Shown here: piece after piece, positions 34,707 through 43,413 of the stretch
Position numbering within the stretch: the first letter of the stretch is position 1
Layout: each line of letters begins with the position of its first letter
Assembly: GCA_026710945.1 (NCBI GenBank)
Contig: JAPOQA010000059.1
Location: 85,265 to 149,264 of the forward strand
From: Chloroflexota bacterium
GTDB taxonomy: Bacteria; Chloroflexota; UBA11872; VXOZ01
Direction of reading: 5' to 3'
Length of the DNA: 64,000 nucleotides
Program-made: the position numbers and the translations under genes
The notes under the pieces: model-generated
Databases searched by the model: none
Told to the model about the DNA's origin: nothing
The model's input: the letters and a program-made list of their open reading frames with translations, nothing else

Positions 34707-34811
34707 GCGGGGGACAAGCCCCCGCTCAACGAATTGCCGAAATCTCAAGCAATGGACAGGCACTACGCTATGCCTGGCCCAATTCCCACCGGAGACAAGC
34801 TCCCGCGCTAC
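34707..34811. repeat. Two type-A REPs between bioY and accB; one forms the accB stop
   Basis: A hairpin-only copy (GCGGGGG/CCCCCGC) is at 34707–34725. A degenerate full copy, minus orientation, is at 34791–34811 (GAGACAAGCTCCCGCGCTAC). The CTA inside the latter (34808–34810) is the TAG stop codon of accB, so the REP starts at the exact end of the reading frame. Confidence 0.72.
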
Positions 34812-35284
34812 GAACCGTCCGCACCTGCACCTTTCGTATCTAACGCGATGAGGTCTTGTCCGCTCTCCACCATGTCGCCGGACTCTACGAGTAACGCCGT
34901 CACGTGGCCGGTCTCTTCTGCATGTATCTCGTTGAAGACTTTCATAGCTTCAATGATGGCAACTACCTGACCGCTCTCTACGCTGTCACCCACCTGCACG
35001 AAGGGATCGGCTTCAGGGCTTGACCGGTCGTAATAGATGCCATTCAGTGGCGCCTGAACAGCGGTCCACTGTGCCGGTTCCTTGCTGGGTGCGCGTGACT
35101 CTGCCATCGGGGCCTGGGAGACGACGCCGGGTCGGCGGCGCAGAAGTACTGCCGTTTCGCCAAAGCGAATCTCTACCTCACTAATTGCTGTGCCCTGCAG
35201 GGCGAGAATGAGATTGTGCACATCATCCAGCCATGCGGCGCTCTCGTCGTCTTTCGTAGCGTCAGACTGCTGCGGCGATTCCAC
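34808..35284 (-). CDS. accB: Biotin carboxyl carrier protein of acetyl-CoA carboxylase
   Basis: 158 residues. The C-terminal biotinyl domain (about 75–150) has EAMKVFNEI with Lys115 as the biotin attachment site, the usual E-A-M-K-V/M. A Pro/Ala-rich hinge precedes it (about 52–72), and the N-terminal part is the AccC-binding region. It carries CO2 between biotin carboxylase and carboxyltransferase to make malonyl-CoA. fabF lies 12 bp upstream on the same strand, so the two are co-transcribed. The start is GTG at 35284. The stop TAG is contributed by a REP sequence. Confidence 0.93.
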   Translation of the reverse strand: MESPQQSDATKDDESAAWLDDVHNLILALQGTAISEVEIRFGETAVLLRRRPGVVSQAPMAESRAPSKEPAQWTAVQAPLNGIYYDRSSPEADPFVQVGDSVESGQVVAIIEAMKVFNEIHAEETGHVTALLVESGDMVESGQDLIALDTKGAGADGS

Positions 35285-35296
35285 CGTTCTTAACCC

Positions 35297-36541
35297 CTAG
35301 GTTTCGTAACGAGTAAAGATGAGGCTGGCGTTGTGACCGCCAAAGCCAAAGCTATTGTTCATGACCGCGTGGATTTCCGCCCGGCGCGCGCTATGGGGCA
35401 CATAGTCCAGATCGCAGTCGGGGTCAGGTTGTTCATAGTTGATCGTGGGCGGGATCAGGTTATCTTCAATTGCTTTCAAACAAAAGACAGATTCCACGCC
35501 GCCCGCGCCGCCAAGCAGATGGCCGGTCATGGACTTGGTGGAACTCACGGCGAGCCTTGCGGCATGCGCACCGAACACGGCCTTGATGGCCTGGGTCTCC
35601 GCCCGGTCGTTGAGCGGCGTGGAGGTGCCGTGGGCATTGATGTATTGTACGTCTTCCGGCTTGAGCCGGGCTTGCTCCAGCGCGGTCCGCATGGCGCGGG
35701 CAGCGCCTTCGCCGTCTTCCGGCGGGGCGGTGATGTGGCTGGCGTCCGCAGTCGCGCCGTAGCCTGCAACCTCACCGTAAATGCGCGCGCCGCGGTCCAG
35801 GGCATGCGCCAGGCTTTCCAGCACGAGGACTCCCGCGCCTTCGCCAACTACGAAGCCGTCGCGCTGCTTCTCAAAAGGGCGTGAGGCAGCCGCCGGAGCG
35901 TCATTTCGTGTGGAAAGCGCGCGCATGGCGGCAAAGCCGGCGATGGTCATGGGGGTCACCGCGGCCTCGCTGCTGCCGCAGAACATCACGTCCGCGTCGC
36001 CGCGCCGGATGGCTGCCGCGCCCTCGCCCACGGCATGTGCGCCGGTGGCACAGGCCGAGACAACCGCGAGATTCGGCCCGCGTAAGCCAAACCGGATAGA
36101 AATCGCTCCTGCCGCCGTATCCGTGAGCAACATGGGAATGAGAAACGGGCTTAAGCGGCTGGGCCCGCGCGCGGCCATGACCGCAAATTGCGACTCCAGC
36201 GACTCTATCCCGCCGATGCCGGAGCCGACGAAGACACCGACCCGGTCGGCATTCTCCGCGGTAATGCTCAGAGCCGAGTCGTCCATGGCCTGTTGGCCTG
36301 CCGCCACCGCATACTGCGTGAAGCGGTCCATCCGCCGCACCTCGCGCGCATCCACATACTGCCGCGCGTCGAACTCCTTCACCTCACCGGCAATCTGGGC
36401 CGCGAAGTCGTCAGGATCGAAGCGACTGATGCGCACTATCCCTGAAGTACCTGCGCACACAGCGTCCCACGAGTCCGCGACGCAGTTTCCCACGGGAGTA
36501 ACCGCGCCCATTCCGGTGACGACAACACGTATTCGCGCCAT
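35297..36541 (-). CDS. fabF: Beta-ketoacyl-ACP synthase II
   Basis: Condenses acyl-ACP with malonyl-ACP to extend fatty acids. The Cys–His–His triad is present: Cys164 in VVSACATGAHA, His in INAHGTSTPLND (about 303) and His in KSMTGHLLGGAG (about 340). At 414 residues the length is exactly that of FabF. ATG at 36541. It leads a probable operon fabF–accB, with bioY, acpP and the SDR gene downstream on the same strand. Confidence 0.96.
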   Translation of the reverse strand: MARIRVVVTGMGAVTPVGNCVADSWDAVCAGTSGIVRISRFDPDDFAAQIAGEVKEFDARQYVDAREVRRMDRFTQYAVAAGQQAMDDSALSITAENADRVGVFVGSGIGGIESLESQFAVMAARGPSRLSPFLIPMLLTDTAAGAISIRFGLRGPNLAVVSACATGAHAVGEGAAAIRRGDADVMFCGSSEAAVTPMTIAGFAAMRALSTRNDAPAAASRPFEKQRDGFVVGEGAGVLVLESLAHALDRGARIYGEVAGYGATADASHITAPPEDGEGAARAMRTALEQARLKPEDVQYINAHGTSTPLNDRAETQAIKAVFGAHAARLAVSSTKSMTGHLLGGAGGVESVFCLKAIEDNLIPPTINYEQPDPDCDLDYVPHSARRAEIHAVMNNSFGFGGHNASLIFTRYET

Positions 36542-36646
36542 TTCCGAAATCCTCGTTGTGAAACGTCACTACGAATGCAGGGACGGGTTAGGCAGAGTCT
36601 TTGAGAGCCGGCTCTTTGTGGTCCCTACGAAGCGGCATTCCAGCCC

Positions 36647-36900
36647 GTCATTCCTGTAAGTGTTGACTAATTCGTTGACAGAATCTTCTATTCACTGGAA
36701 AGCATCGACCGTGCATGTCATTCCGAGCGCAGCGAGGAATCTAGGGTTCACGTCGAGCGTGTTTGTTAGGATCAGCATCTTAGATTCCTCACTGCGCTGC
36801 GCTTCGTTCGGAATGACATGTGTGTGGGGCATGCAGGGCGAATAGTCTTCACGTTCCTAACATCAAATCTGTCAACGAATTACCTGACATTTGCAATTCC
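36647..36900. mobile_element. Composite MITE-like element, copy 2
   Basis: Outer arm GTCATTCCTGTAAGTGTTGA…GACAGA at 36647–36682, returned inverted at 36867–36900 (ATCTGTCAACGAATTACC…GCAATTCC). Nested inside, 36714–36820 is the inverted pair CATGTCATTCCGAG…GAGGAATCTAG and TAGATTCCTC…CGGAATGACATG. The layout matches the element at 7970–8310, but with one outer direct copy fewer. It lies upstream of fabF in a gap of 745 bp; the remainder to 37287 holds a short GC hairpin and a TTCGACAGGCTCAGGG repeat at 37149–37174. Confidence 0.7.
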
Positions 36901-37287
36901 CGCGAAAGCACGCCCCCGCACGGGGGCGCGGAATCCATCCCCTCCGCAATAGTGCACACTGCCTGGAGCGGGAACAATCCCTCCCGCTGCATATCAGATT
37001 CTTCCCCGTGTTTCGCACGGGGCCGCTGCCCGCTCGGAATGACTTGAAACGTCAACATTGCTTCTTCTATGGAAAGCGAGACTCCGTGCGCCCCGTAGAT
37101 GAGACTACACTACAAAGTTGGCGAATTCAACGCGGCGCGTCCCGTCCACCCTTCGACAGGCTCAGGGCGAACGGGAGAATTGGCCGCAAGCTCAGGGTGG
37201 ACGGTGCGCACTGTCATGAGACAAGATGGACGAAATGCGCAGAGGGTCAACATTCTTCGCTTGCGACACTTTTGTCGGCGGGCCAGT

Positions 37288-38406
37288 TCATGCACCTAGG
37301 AACCGGCTCGCCAGCCACGGCGCCAGGTCCAGTTCAGTCTTGCCTTCCATGATCCACTTGGCGTTGTACTCACCGAGGGCCACGGAGAACTTGAAACCGC
37401 GGCCGCTCCACCCACAATCGAGGAACAGGTTTTCGTAGCCGGCAATGTAGCCCAGGAGGGGTTTCAGGTCGGGGGTGTCATCATAGCAAGTCTGATACGC
37501 GCCCTGAAAACGGCCGCGCTTCATCTTGGGCAGCCGCCGCTCGATCACTTCCGTCGTCCAGTCCACCATCCATTGCGGCGGCACGGCATTGGTGGGATCC
37601 GGTTCAATCTTGACCAGCGGATCGCGCCGGTCGCACAAGACGCGAAAATGCTTGTTGTGCCAGGGAATAATGGCAAGGTCCACGCTGAACACCGGCGGCC
37701 GGTCGTAGAAATCGGGCGGCTGGCGGTAGAACGACACGCCGACCTGCGAAGGTTGAATGGGCAGGCGCAAGCCGGCGGAGCGCGCCACCTTGTGGCTCCA
37801 CGGCCCACAGGCGAGCACGACTTTGCCCGGCACGATTGATCCTCCCGGCGTCTCCAACCGCTCGATGCGTCCGCCCTTGGCGTGAATGTGCGTGACCGGC
37901 GTAAACTCGCGAATCTCCACGCCGTGTGCCCTCGCGCCAGCCACATAGGACTGCATGGTGCGGTAGGCGTCCACGTTGCCCGTCTCGCCATAGAGGAGCG
38001 CCGCGCCCGCCCCCTCCACGTTGGCTTCCGGGTAGAAGTCCTTGGCCTCGTCGAGCGTGAGCGCGCGGGCGGCGGAGCCGTTCTTTCTCGCCCTCGCGGC
38101 AGCGTTTTCGGCTGATTCCATCGAGTCGGAGAGATTCAAGATGCCATACTTGAAAAAACCGCAGTCGCCGCCAATGACGTCGGCAAAGTTGTCGTAAATA
38201 TCGCGGGCGCGTACCGCCAGCTTGGCGATGGTGTCCGTCATCTCCGCTTGCTGGCCGCACATGGCGCCGGACATGGAACTCGTCCCGGAGCCAATAGTCT
38301 TCCGTTCGCAGAGCACCACCTTGCCCGCGCCGGCTTTCGCGAGATGATACGTGATCGTGGTGCCGACAATCCCACCGCCAATTACAACGACATCTGCGGT
38401 TTCCAT
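37288..38406 (-). CDS. FAD-dependent oxidoreductase, D-amino-acid/glycine oxidase (DAO) superfamily
   Basis: 372 residues. The FAD dinucleotide motif VVVIGGGIVGTTITYHLA (7–24) opens the chain, followed by VLCERKTIGSGTS and, at the C-terminus, GYENLFLDCGWSGRGFKFSVALGE, the second FAD contact typical of sarcosine/glycine oxidase relatives. A deacetylase-like pair is encoded downstream on the same strand. Likely substrates are secondary amines or N-methyl amino acids; dehydrogenase versus oxidase cannot be told. ATG at 38406 with GAGAG upstream. Confidence 0.87.
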   Translation of the reverse strand: METADVVVIGGGIVGTTITYHLAKAGAGKVVLCERKTIGSGTSSMSGAMCGQQAEMTDTIAKLAVRARDIYDNFADVIGGDCGFFKYGILNLSDSMESAENAAARARKNGSAARALTLDEAKDFYPEANVEGAGAALLYGETGNVDAYRTMQSYVAGARAHGVEIREFTPVTHIHAKGGRIERLETPGGSIVPGKVVLACGPWSHKVARSAGLRLPIQPSQVGVSFYRQPPDFYDRPPVFSVDLAIIPWHNKHFRVLCDRRDPLVKIEPDPTNAVPPQWMVDWTTEVIERRLPKMKRGRFQGAYQTCYDDTPDLKPLLGYIAGYENLFLDCGWSGRGFKFSVALGEYNAKWIMEGKTELDLAPWLASRFLGA

Positions 38407-38600
38407 AGAGTCTCCACTCTCTCCTCGTACTCAGCAGGATTACGCCTGCTTAGTTTGGTGCGAAGTATTGCCACTATTCTAGACGCAACGCGGTCGAGCC
38501 GTACACTTTCAGGCCTCGAGGCGTTCGTAGTGGGAAACGCCGCTGTACGCGTGACTCGGATTGCGGTGGATGTGCCGGACTGCGCAGCGTGCTTGGATTC

Positions 38601-39509
38601 TCAGTTGTTTAGGTGGTCCGCTATTTCGCGGTTGGTTGTCGCCCAGCAGCCGCCGGGTTTGTCCAGCGCGTGGCGTAGCACGGCATCCACCATGTCGCAA
38701 TGCGGGTCGCGAGCGGCGATATCCGACGGATGACAGCACAGGCTGAAGATTTGCTTGTGCTCGTGGGCATGGTCCACACCGGCCTTGATGAGATCGATGA
38801 ACTCCCAGCGATCCAGGTCCATGTGCCGGAAGGCCCAGATGGACGTAATACCCATCAGCGGGATCTCCAGCAGGCCGTTGGGATAGCGGTACGGTTGCAG
38901 TTTGTTAAGACTGGTGCCAAATGCCGCTTCCAGCTCCGCCGTGGGGTGGTGCCGCACAGTGTTGTCTACGGGATAATGGTAATTGGCCGAGGCAAAGCGA
39001 AAGCCCTCGTCCCGCAGCACGTCTTGCACGTCCGGCACGTCGTCGAGCCCGCCGTCGAACCCGCCCGGCGTGCGGAAGCCCTGGGGCCGTTTGCCTAGCT
39101 TCTCTTCGATTGCGTCACTTGTCTGCCGGATCTCCTGCCGGATGACTTCCAACGGCGTGAGGCCCTCGGCGCGCCAGGGGGCGTTGGCATAGACCTCCTG
39201 TAAACCATCAATCGTCTTGGCTTTCACGTTCACGTGGGTGTAGGTGTGGTTGTCGATGGCATGACCGTCGTCGACGAGCTGCTTCAGATAATCGATGTCC
39301 GGGTCTTCCAACGCGCTGCCGACCAGGAAGAACTGCAACTTGACCCCGTAGCTCTTCGCTATCTCGCTCATCCTGCGCAAATAGAGCTTGGTGCCTTCGT
39401 CTATCTCACCCTTGCGATGGTTCCACCGGGAGGTCCAATAAGGGAAATTGGGCGTCATTTCGATGTCGAACGTGAGGCTGAGGGAGAATTCGGCGCCGTT
39501 TGGGAACAT
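38601..39509 (-). CDS. Polysaccharide deacetylase family protein (NodB homology), paralogue 1
   Basis: 302 residues from the ATG at 39509, which has AAGGA upstream and matches the start of its paralogue. The NodB fold shows LTFDIEM (motif 1, usually TFDD), DNHTYTHVNV (metal H-x3-H), FRTPGGF (motif 3) and a late LCCHPSD. It is of the PuuE/allantoinase-like, cytoplasmic type with no signal peptide. Members remove acetyl groups from chitooligosaccharides or hydrolyse cyclic amides. A close paralogue is encoded 490 bp upstream on the same strand. Substrate unknown. Confidence 0.85.
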   Translation of the reverse strand: MFPNGAEFSLSLTFDIEMTPNFPYWTSRWNHRKGEIDEGTKLYLRRMSEIAKSYGVKLQFFLVGSALEDPDIDYLKQLVDDGHAIDNHTYTHVNVKAKTIDGLQEVYANAPWRAEGLTPLEVIRQEIRQTSDAIEEKLGKRPQGFRTPGGFDGGLDDVPDVQDVLRDEGFRFASANYHYPVDNTVRHHPTAELEAAFGTSLNKLQPYRYPNGLLEIPLMGITSIWAFRHMDLDRWEFIDLIKAGVDHAHEHKQIFSLCCHPSDIAARDPHCDMVDAVLRHALDKPGGCWATTNREIADHLNN

Positions 39510-39703
39510 GTGTGCGTCCTTATGTCTTGTTATGCTCAAGCGGATGGAATTTTCGATTTTGTTGCGTCGCTGTCCACTGTGCGTTGCTACGCGTCTTGCT
39601 CAAAATGCGGTTGGTTGTTCCCGCCAAAGAGTGGAGGACAAGCCCCAATGCTGTCGCATTAACCGCCGGGGTGAAGAACATGGTGTTCTCAGTGCCCTGC
39701 CCG

Positions 39704-39937
39704 GTAGCGCAGGTTTGTAACCTGCGTCCTCCTGCTGGGACGCAATCCTTATGGTTGCAGGTCTCTCTTCATTGCTGCAACGCTGCACCACCCCCTCACC
39801 CCGGCCCTCTCCCCAGGGAGAGGGAGCAATACGCAACTCTGGAAGAGAGGAGATACGCGTTCCCTATGCGCGTAGGGAATGCCAAGCGTCCCCCTGTGCT
39901 TTTAGTGCGACAGCATTGGGGACAAGCCCCCGCGCTA
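39704..39937. repeat. Mixed repeat block between the two deacetylase genes
   Basis: In order: a type-B REP (39704–39726, plus), a CCCCTCACCCCGGCCCTC element with CTCTCCCC/GGGAGAGG hairpin (about 39789–39828), and a type-A REP (39914–39937, minus). A degenerate type-A remnant is near 39630. Four units of three families in 300 bp show how repeats collect in a single intergenic site. Confidence 0.75.
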
Positions 39938-39996
39938 CGGTCGGCCAACGACACATGAGCTTGTTCCGTACGCGCAGGTGTGTTGAGCCCAAGTAC

Positions 39997-40905
39997 TTAG
40001 TTCAGTGTGTGGGCGACCATCTCCTGGTTTGTCGTAATCCAGCAGCCGCCGGATTTTTCCATGGCGTAGCGCAATACGATGTCGAGCATGTCGCAGTGGG
40101 GATCGCGCACGGCCAGCACCGGCGGATGGAAGCAGAGGCTCAGTACCTGACGGTTAGCGTGGGCGTGGTCGATGCCGCGCTTGAGCACGTCGATGAATTC
40201 CCAGCGGTCGAGATCCAGCACGCGAAACGCCCAGATGTCTGTGATGCCTGCCAAAGGCAGTTCCGGCAACCCGTTGGGATAGCGGGAGGGCTGGAGCGCG
40301 TCGATGCTTGCCTCCATCGCCTGATTGAGGACTTCCGCAGCAGGACGCTTCTTCTCCGTATCGACCGGGAAATAGTACCGGGCCGAGGCATACTGCATGC
40401 CCGCGTCGCTGAGAACTTTCTGCACGGCGGGCACATCGTCAAGGCCGTTGTTGAACCCGCCGGGCGTGCGAAAGCCGGTGGGGGCGACGCCGAGTTTCTC
40501 GGTGATGGCCGTGGAGGTTTGCCGCACTTCGCGCTCAATACACTCCAGAGCATTGAGGCCGGCGGCCCGCCACGGCGCATTAGCGTACACGGGCTGGAGC
40601 TGCGGAATGTCCTGAGCTTTCACGGAGACGTGGTTATACGTGTGGTTGTCCACGGCATGACCTTCGGCCGTCATGCGCTTCAGGTAGTCGATATCCGGGT
40701 CTTCCAGCGCCTTGCCTACGAGGAAGAACTGAAACTTCACCCCGTACTTGTCCGCGACGTCCAGCATCTTGCCCATATAGAGCTTGCTGTCCTCGTCAAT
40801 GGCGCCCTTGCGATGGTCCCAGACTGACGTCCAGTACGGGAAATTGCTGCACATTTCGATATCAAACGTCAGGCTTAGGCCGAAATCCGCTCCATTTGGG
40901 TACAT
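39997..40905 (-). CDS. Polysaccharide deacetylase family protein (NodB homology), paralogue 2
   Basis: 302 residues, about the same length and clearly homologous along the full chain to the gene downstream (shared blocks FPYWTS, FFLVG, ALEDPDIDYLK, YANAPWRA, FRTPGGF, IWAFR, LDRWEFIDV). Metal motif HTYNHVSV and LCFHPP are kept. The pair is a tandem duplication with substantial divergence, so they may act on different substrates or as a heteromer. ATG at 40905 follows AGGAGAAG. Confidence 0.85.
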   Translation of the reverse strand: MYPNGADFGLSLTFDIEMCSNFPYWTSVWDHRKGAIDEDSKLYMGKMLDVADKYGVKFQFFLVGKALEDPDIDYLKRMTAEGHAVDNHTYNHVSVKAQDIPQLQPVYANAPWRAAGLNALECIEREVRQTSTAITEKLGVAPTGFRTPGGFNNGLDDVPAVQKVLSDAGMQYASARYYFPVDTEKKRPAAEVLNQAMEASIDALQPSRYPNGLPELPLAGITDIWAFRVLDLDRWEFIDVLKRGIDHAHANRQVLSLCFHPPVLAVRDPHCDMLDIVLRYAMEKSGGCWITTNQEMVAHTLN

Positions 40906-41143
40906 CCGTCTTCTCCTATGCTACGTGGAAATGCGCTCGGTGAATGCGGTGACTCTATGCTCTCACGCATTTCTTGCCGCCGCCCCGGTAACCGTTAGTG
41001 CGCTTGGGGAGGCAGTAATGCAGAAGGCCTGCAAGGAGCTTTATCATGGGTGCCTTCGCGGCGAGAACAGCCTTAGTATGCTCCCGCAGAGCTTTCTACG
41101 GCAAATGGCGCTGCACCCGCCTGTAACAGTGAATAAGGGGAGG

Positions 41144-41404
41144 CTACCGCGACTCAAGGATAAACTTGATCGCCGTGCGCTCGCCATTCTCCACCGTCAC
41201 CTCGATGAAGGCTGGAATGCAAATGAGGTCGATTCCGCTGGGCGCCAAGTAGCCTCGCGCAATCACAATGGACTTGACGGCCTGATTTACTGCTCCCGCG
41301 CCAATCGCCTGGACCTCGGCCCGTCCGGATTCGCGTACCACGCCTGCAATTGCGCCGGCCACAGCCGTCGGCTTGGACTGTGAAGCTACCTTCAGAATCT
41401 CCAT
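41144..41404 (-). CDS. spoVS: Stage V sporulation protein S (SpoVS), Alba-like
   Basis: 86 residues from the ATG at 41404 (GGAGGGGG upstream), exactly the family length. The core EILKVASQSKPTAVAGAIAGVVRE and KSIVIARGYLA are nearly invariant in SpoVS. The protein has an Alba-like fold and affects sporulation and cell-wall or RNA processes in Bacilli, but is also common in non-sporulating Chloroflexota and Thermus. It lies 186 bp downstream of the RNase Y gene on the same strand, as in Firmicutes (rny–ymdB–spoVS), here without ymdB. Confidence 0.93.
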   Translation of the reverse strand: MEILKVASQSKPTAVAGAIAGVVRESGRAEVQAIGAGAVNQAVKSIVIARGYLAPSGIDLICIPAFIEVTVENGERTAIKFILESR

Positions 41405-41590
41405 TTGCTCCCCCTCCAGCACCGATGTTGAGTGCAACGTTAGTCGCTCAGGTGGGCCAGAGCACGTATTCCTTGAAAACGCCTATACTTTTCTCGCTCG
41501 CCTCATGTGCCTCTCTTGCAAGATCTTATGCGGCTGGAACCAGGCTGCGCTGCCGTCCACTCACGGCAGCCTACGTCCAATAATCCTACG

Positions 41591-43120
41591 TTACTTCGCA
41601 TAACCCACCACCCGTGTCTCGCGAATCAACGTGACTTTCACCTGGCCTGGGTAATCAAGCGTCTCTTCGATCTGCTTGCAGATATCACGCGATAGCCGTA
41701 CCGCGCCTAACTCGTCAATTTCGTCGGGACGCACCATAATCCGCACTTCCCGCCCAGCCTGGATTGCATATGATTTCTCCACACCGGAGAAGGAATTCGC
41801 CACGGCTTCCAGTGCCCGCAGGCGCTGCATGTACCGCTCGATCGAATCGCGCCGCGCGCCGGGCCGCGAAGCAGAAATGGCATCCGCCGCCGATACGACA
41901 AATGCTTCTACAGTGCGTGGCTCCTCATCGTTGTGGTGGGCGGCAATGGCATGGATGATCTTGGGCGACTGATTATAGCGGCGCGCCATTTCCGCTCCCA
42001 CCAGCGCATGGGGACCTTCCATATCGGCGTCAACCGCCTTCCCCACGTCGTGGAGCAGGCCCGCGCGCCGAGCGACATTTACGTCGGCGCCGATTTCCGC
42101 TGCCATGCTGGCTGCCAACTGCGCCACTTCAACGCTGTGGGCCAGCACGTTCTGGCCGTAACTAGAGCGGTAGCGCAGCCGTCCGATGAGGCGAATCAAT
42201 TCGGCCGGCAGGCCGCGCACCTGCGCCAAGTCGGCTGCCTGCTCGCCTTCCTCCCAAATTGTATCCTCGATTTCCTTGTCGGCCTTGCCCACCATCTCCT
42301 CGATGCGGGCGGGGTGAATGCGCCCATCTTGGATTAGTCGGGTCAGAGCCAGACGCGCGACCTCTCGCCGGACGGGATCGTGCGCAGACAGTACCACCGC
42401 TTCGGGCGTGTCGTCAATGATGAGGTCCACGCCGGTGAGGAGTTCCAAGGCACGGATGTTGCGCCCCTCGCGACCGATGATGCGGCCCTTCATCTCCTCA
42501 TTTGGCAAGGTAACGACCGAGACCGTCGTTTCGACGGTATGATCGGCGGCCAGCCGCTGGATTGCCGTAGCAATCACACGGCGCGCGCTGCGTTCTGAAT
42601 CCTCACGCGCCGAGGCTTCCAATTGCTTGATCATACGGGTGCACTCTTCGCGCACCTCTTCTTCGATGCTCTTCGTCAGCACCTCTTTCGCTTCGTCGGC
42701 CGTCATCTGGGCGATGCGCTCAAGTTCGCTGATCTGTTTCTGACGCAGCCCGATTACTGCGTCCCGATCGCGCTCCACCCGTTTCTCGAACTCGCCGACC
42801 TTTCTCTCGCGGCGCTCAGCCTGCGTCGTGCGCTGATCTAGCGTTTCTTCGCGCTGTTGCAGACGGCGCTCGGTGCGGGTAAGCTCCCCGCGCCAACGCC
42901 CAATCTCATCTTCCGCTTTGGTCTTAAGCCTGAGCGCTTCATCCTTAGCTTCTACTTCCAGTCGTTTGCGTGTGGTCTCTGCATCCTCCAAAAGCCTCTG
43001 TGCTTCAGCCGCCGCCGCTTGGGTATTGCGATGTTGGATCAATCGTTGTGTCCAAAAACCGACTACAAAAGCTCCAGGGATTAGGACAAGCAGAGGCACG
43101 ACAAGCATCCATTGCTCCAT
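41591..43120 (-). CDS. rny: Ribonuclease Y
   Basis: Membrane-bound endoribonuclease that starts mRNA decay. Order: N-terminal transmembrane helix (about 5–25), a long coiled coil (about 30–170), KH domain with EMKGRIIGREGRNIRALE (about 208), then the HD domain with LAHSVEVAQ, LLHDVGKAVD and AAHHNDEEP, and the tail VKVTLIRETRVVGYAK, which ends nearly all RNase Y proteins. At 509 residues the length is standard. ATG at 43120. spoVS follows downstream. Confidence 0.96.
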   Translation of the reverse strand: MEQWMLVVPLLVLIPGAFVVGFWTQRLIQHRNTQAAAAEAQRLLEDAETTRKRLEVEAKDEALRLKTKAEDEIGRWRGELTRTERRLQQREETLDQRTTQAERRERKVGEFEKRVERDRDAVIGLRQKQISELERIAQMTADEAKEVLTKSIEEEVREECTRMIKQLEASAREDSERSARRVIATAIQRLAADHTVETTVSVVTLPNEEMKGRIIGREGRNIRALELLTGVDLIIDDTPEAVVLSAHDPVRREVARLALTRLIQDGRIHPARIEEMVGKADKEIEDTIWEEGEQAADLAQVRGLPAELIRLIGRLRYRSSYGQNVLAHSVEVAQLAASMAAEIGADVNVARRAGLLHDVGKAVDADMEGPHALVGAEMARRYNQSPKIIHAIAAHHNDEEPRTVEAFVVSAADAISASRPGARRDSIERYMQRLRALEAVANSFSGVEKSYAIQAGREVRIMVRPDEIDELGAVRLSRDICKQIEETLDYPGQVKVTLIRETRVVGYAK

Positions 43121-43348
43121 GCCCTTGGCCTACCTCTCCGCGATTCCATGCAAAAAAGCGAAACATTTCTAACACCATACGTGGCAATCAAGCCTTTATA
43201 TTGGGCAAGGCGTTCACCGCTAGTGCGAACGAATTTACCCACCCTAACGGTACTAAGTTGCCGTTCCGCTGTCAACGCACTTGCAACACTTTGCCCAACC
43301 GTAGTTCTTGCGTTGAGCAGGCTGAGCATGGCCGTGGCAGAAATGAAA

Positions 43349-43378
43349 GACTGGGCGGGTTGTACAACCCACCCAGTC
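43349..43378 (-). terminator. Terminator after the first sugar-binding protein gene
   Basis: A stem built from GACTGGGCGGGTTG and its near complement (TACAACCCACCCAGTC) begins 36 bp past the stop codon on the minus strand and is followed by CTTTCATTT. It is a relative of the hairpin at 44991–45024, so the duplication that produced the two genes included their terminator. Confidence 0.68.
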
Positions 43379-43413
43379 TCATTTGCCTTGCTACGCAGCA
43401 AAGGAAATAGCCG

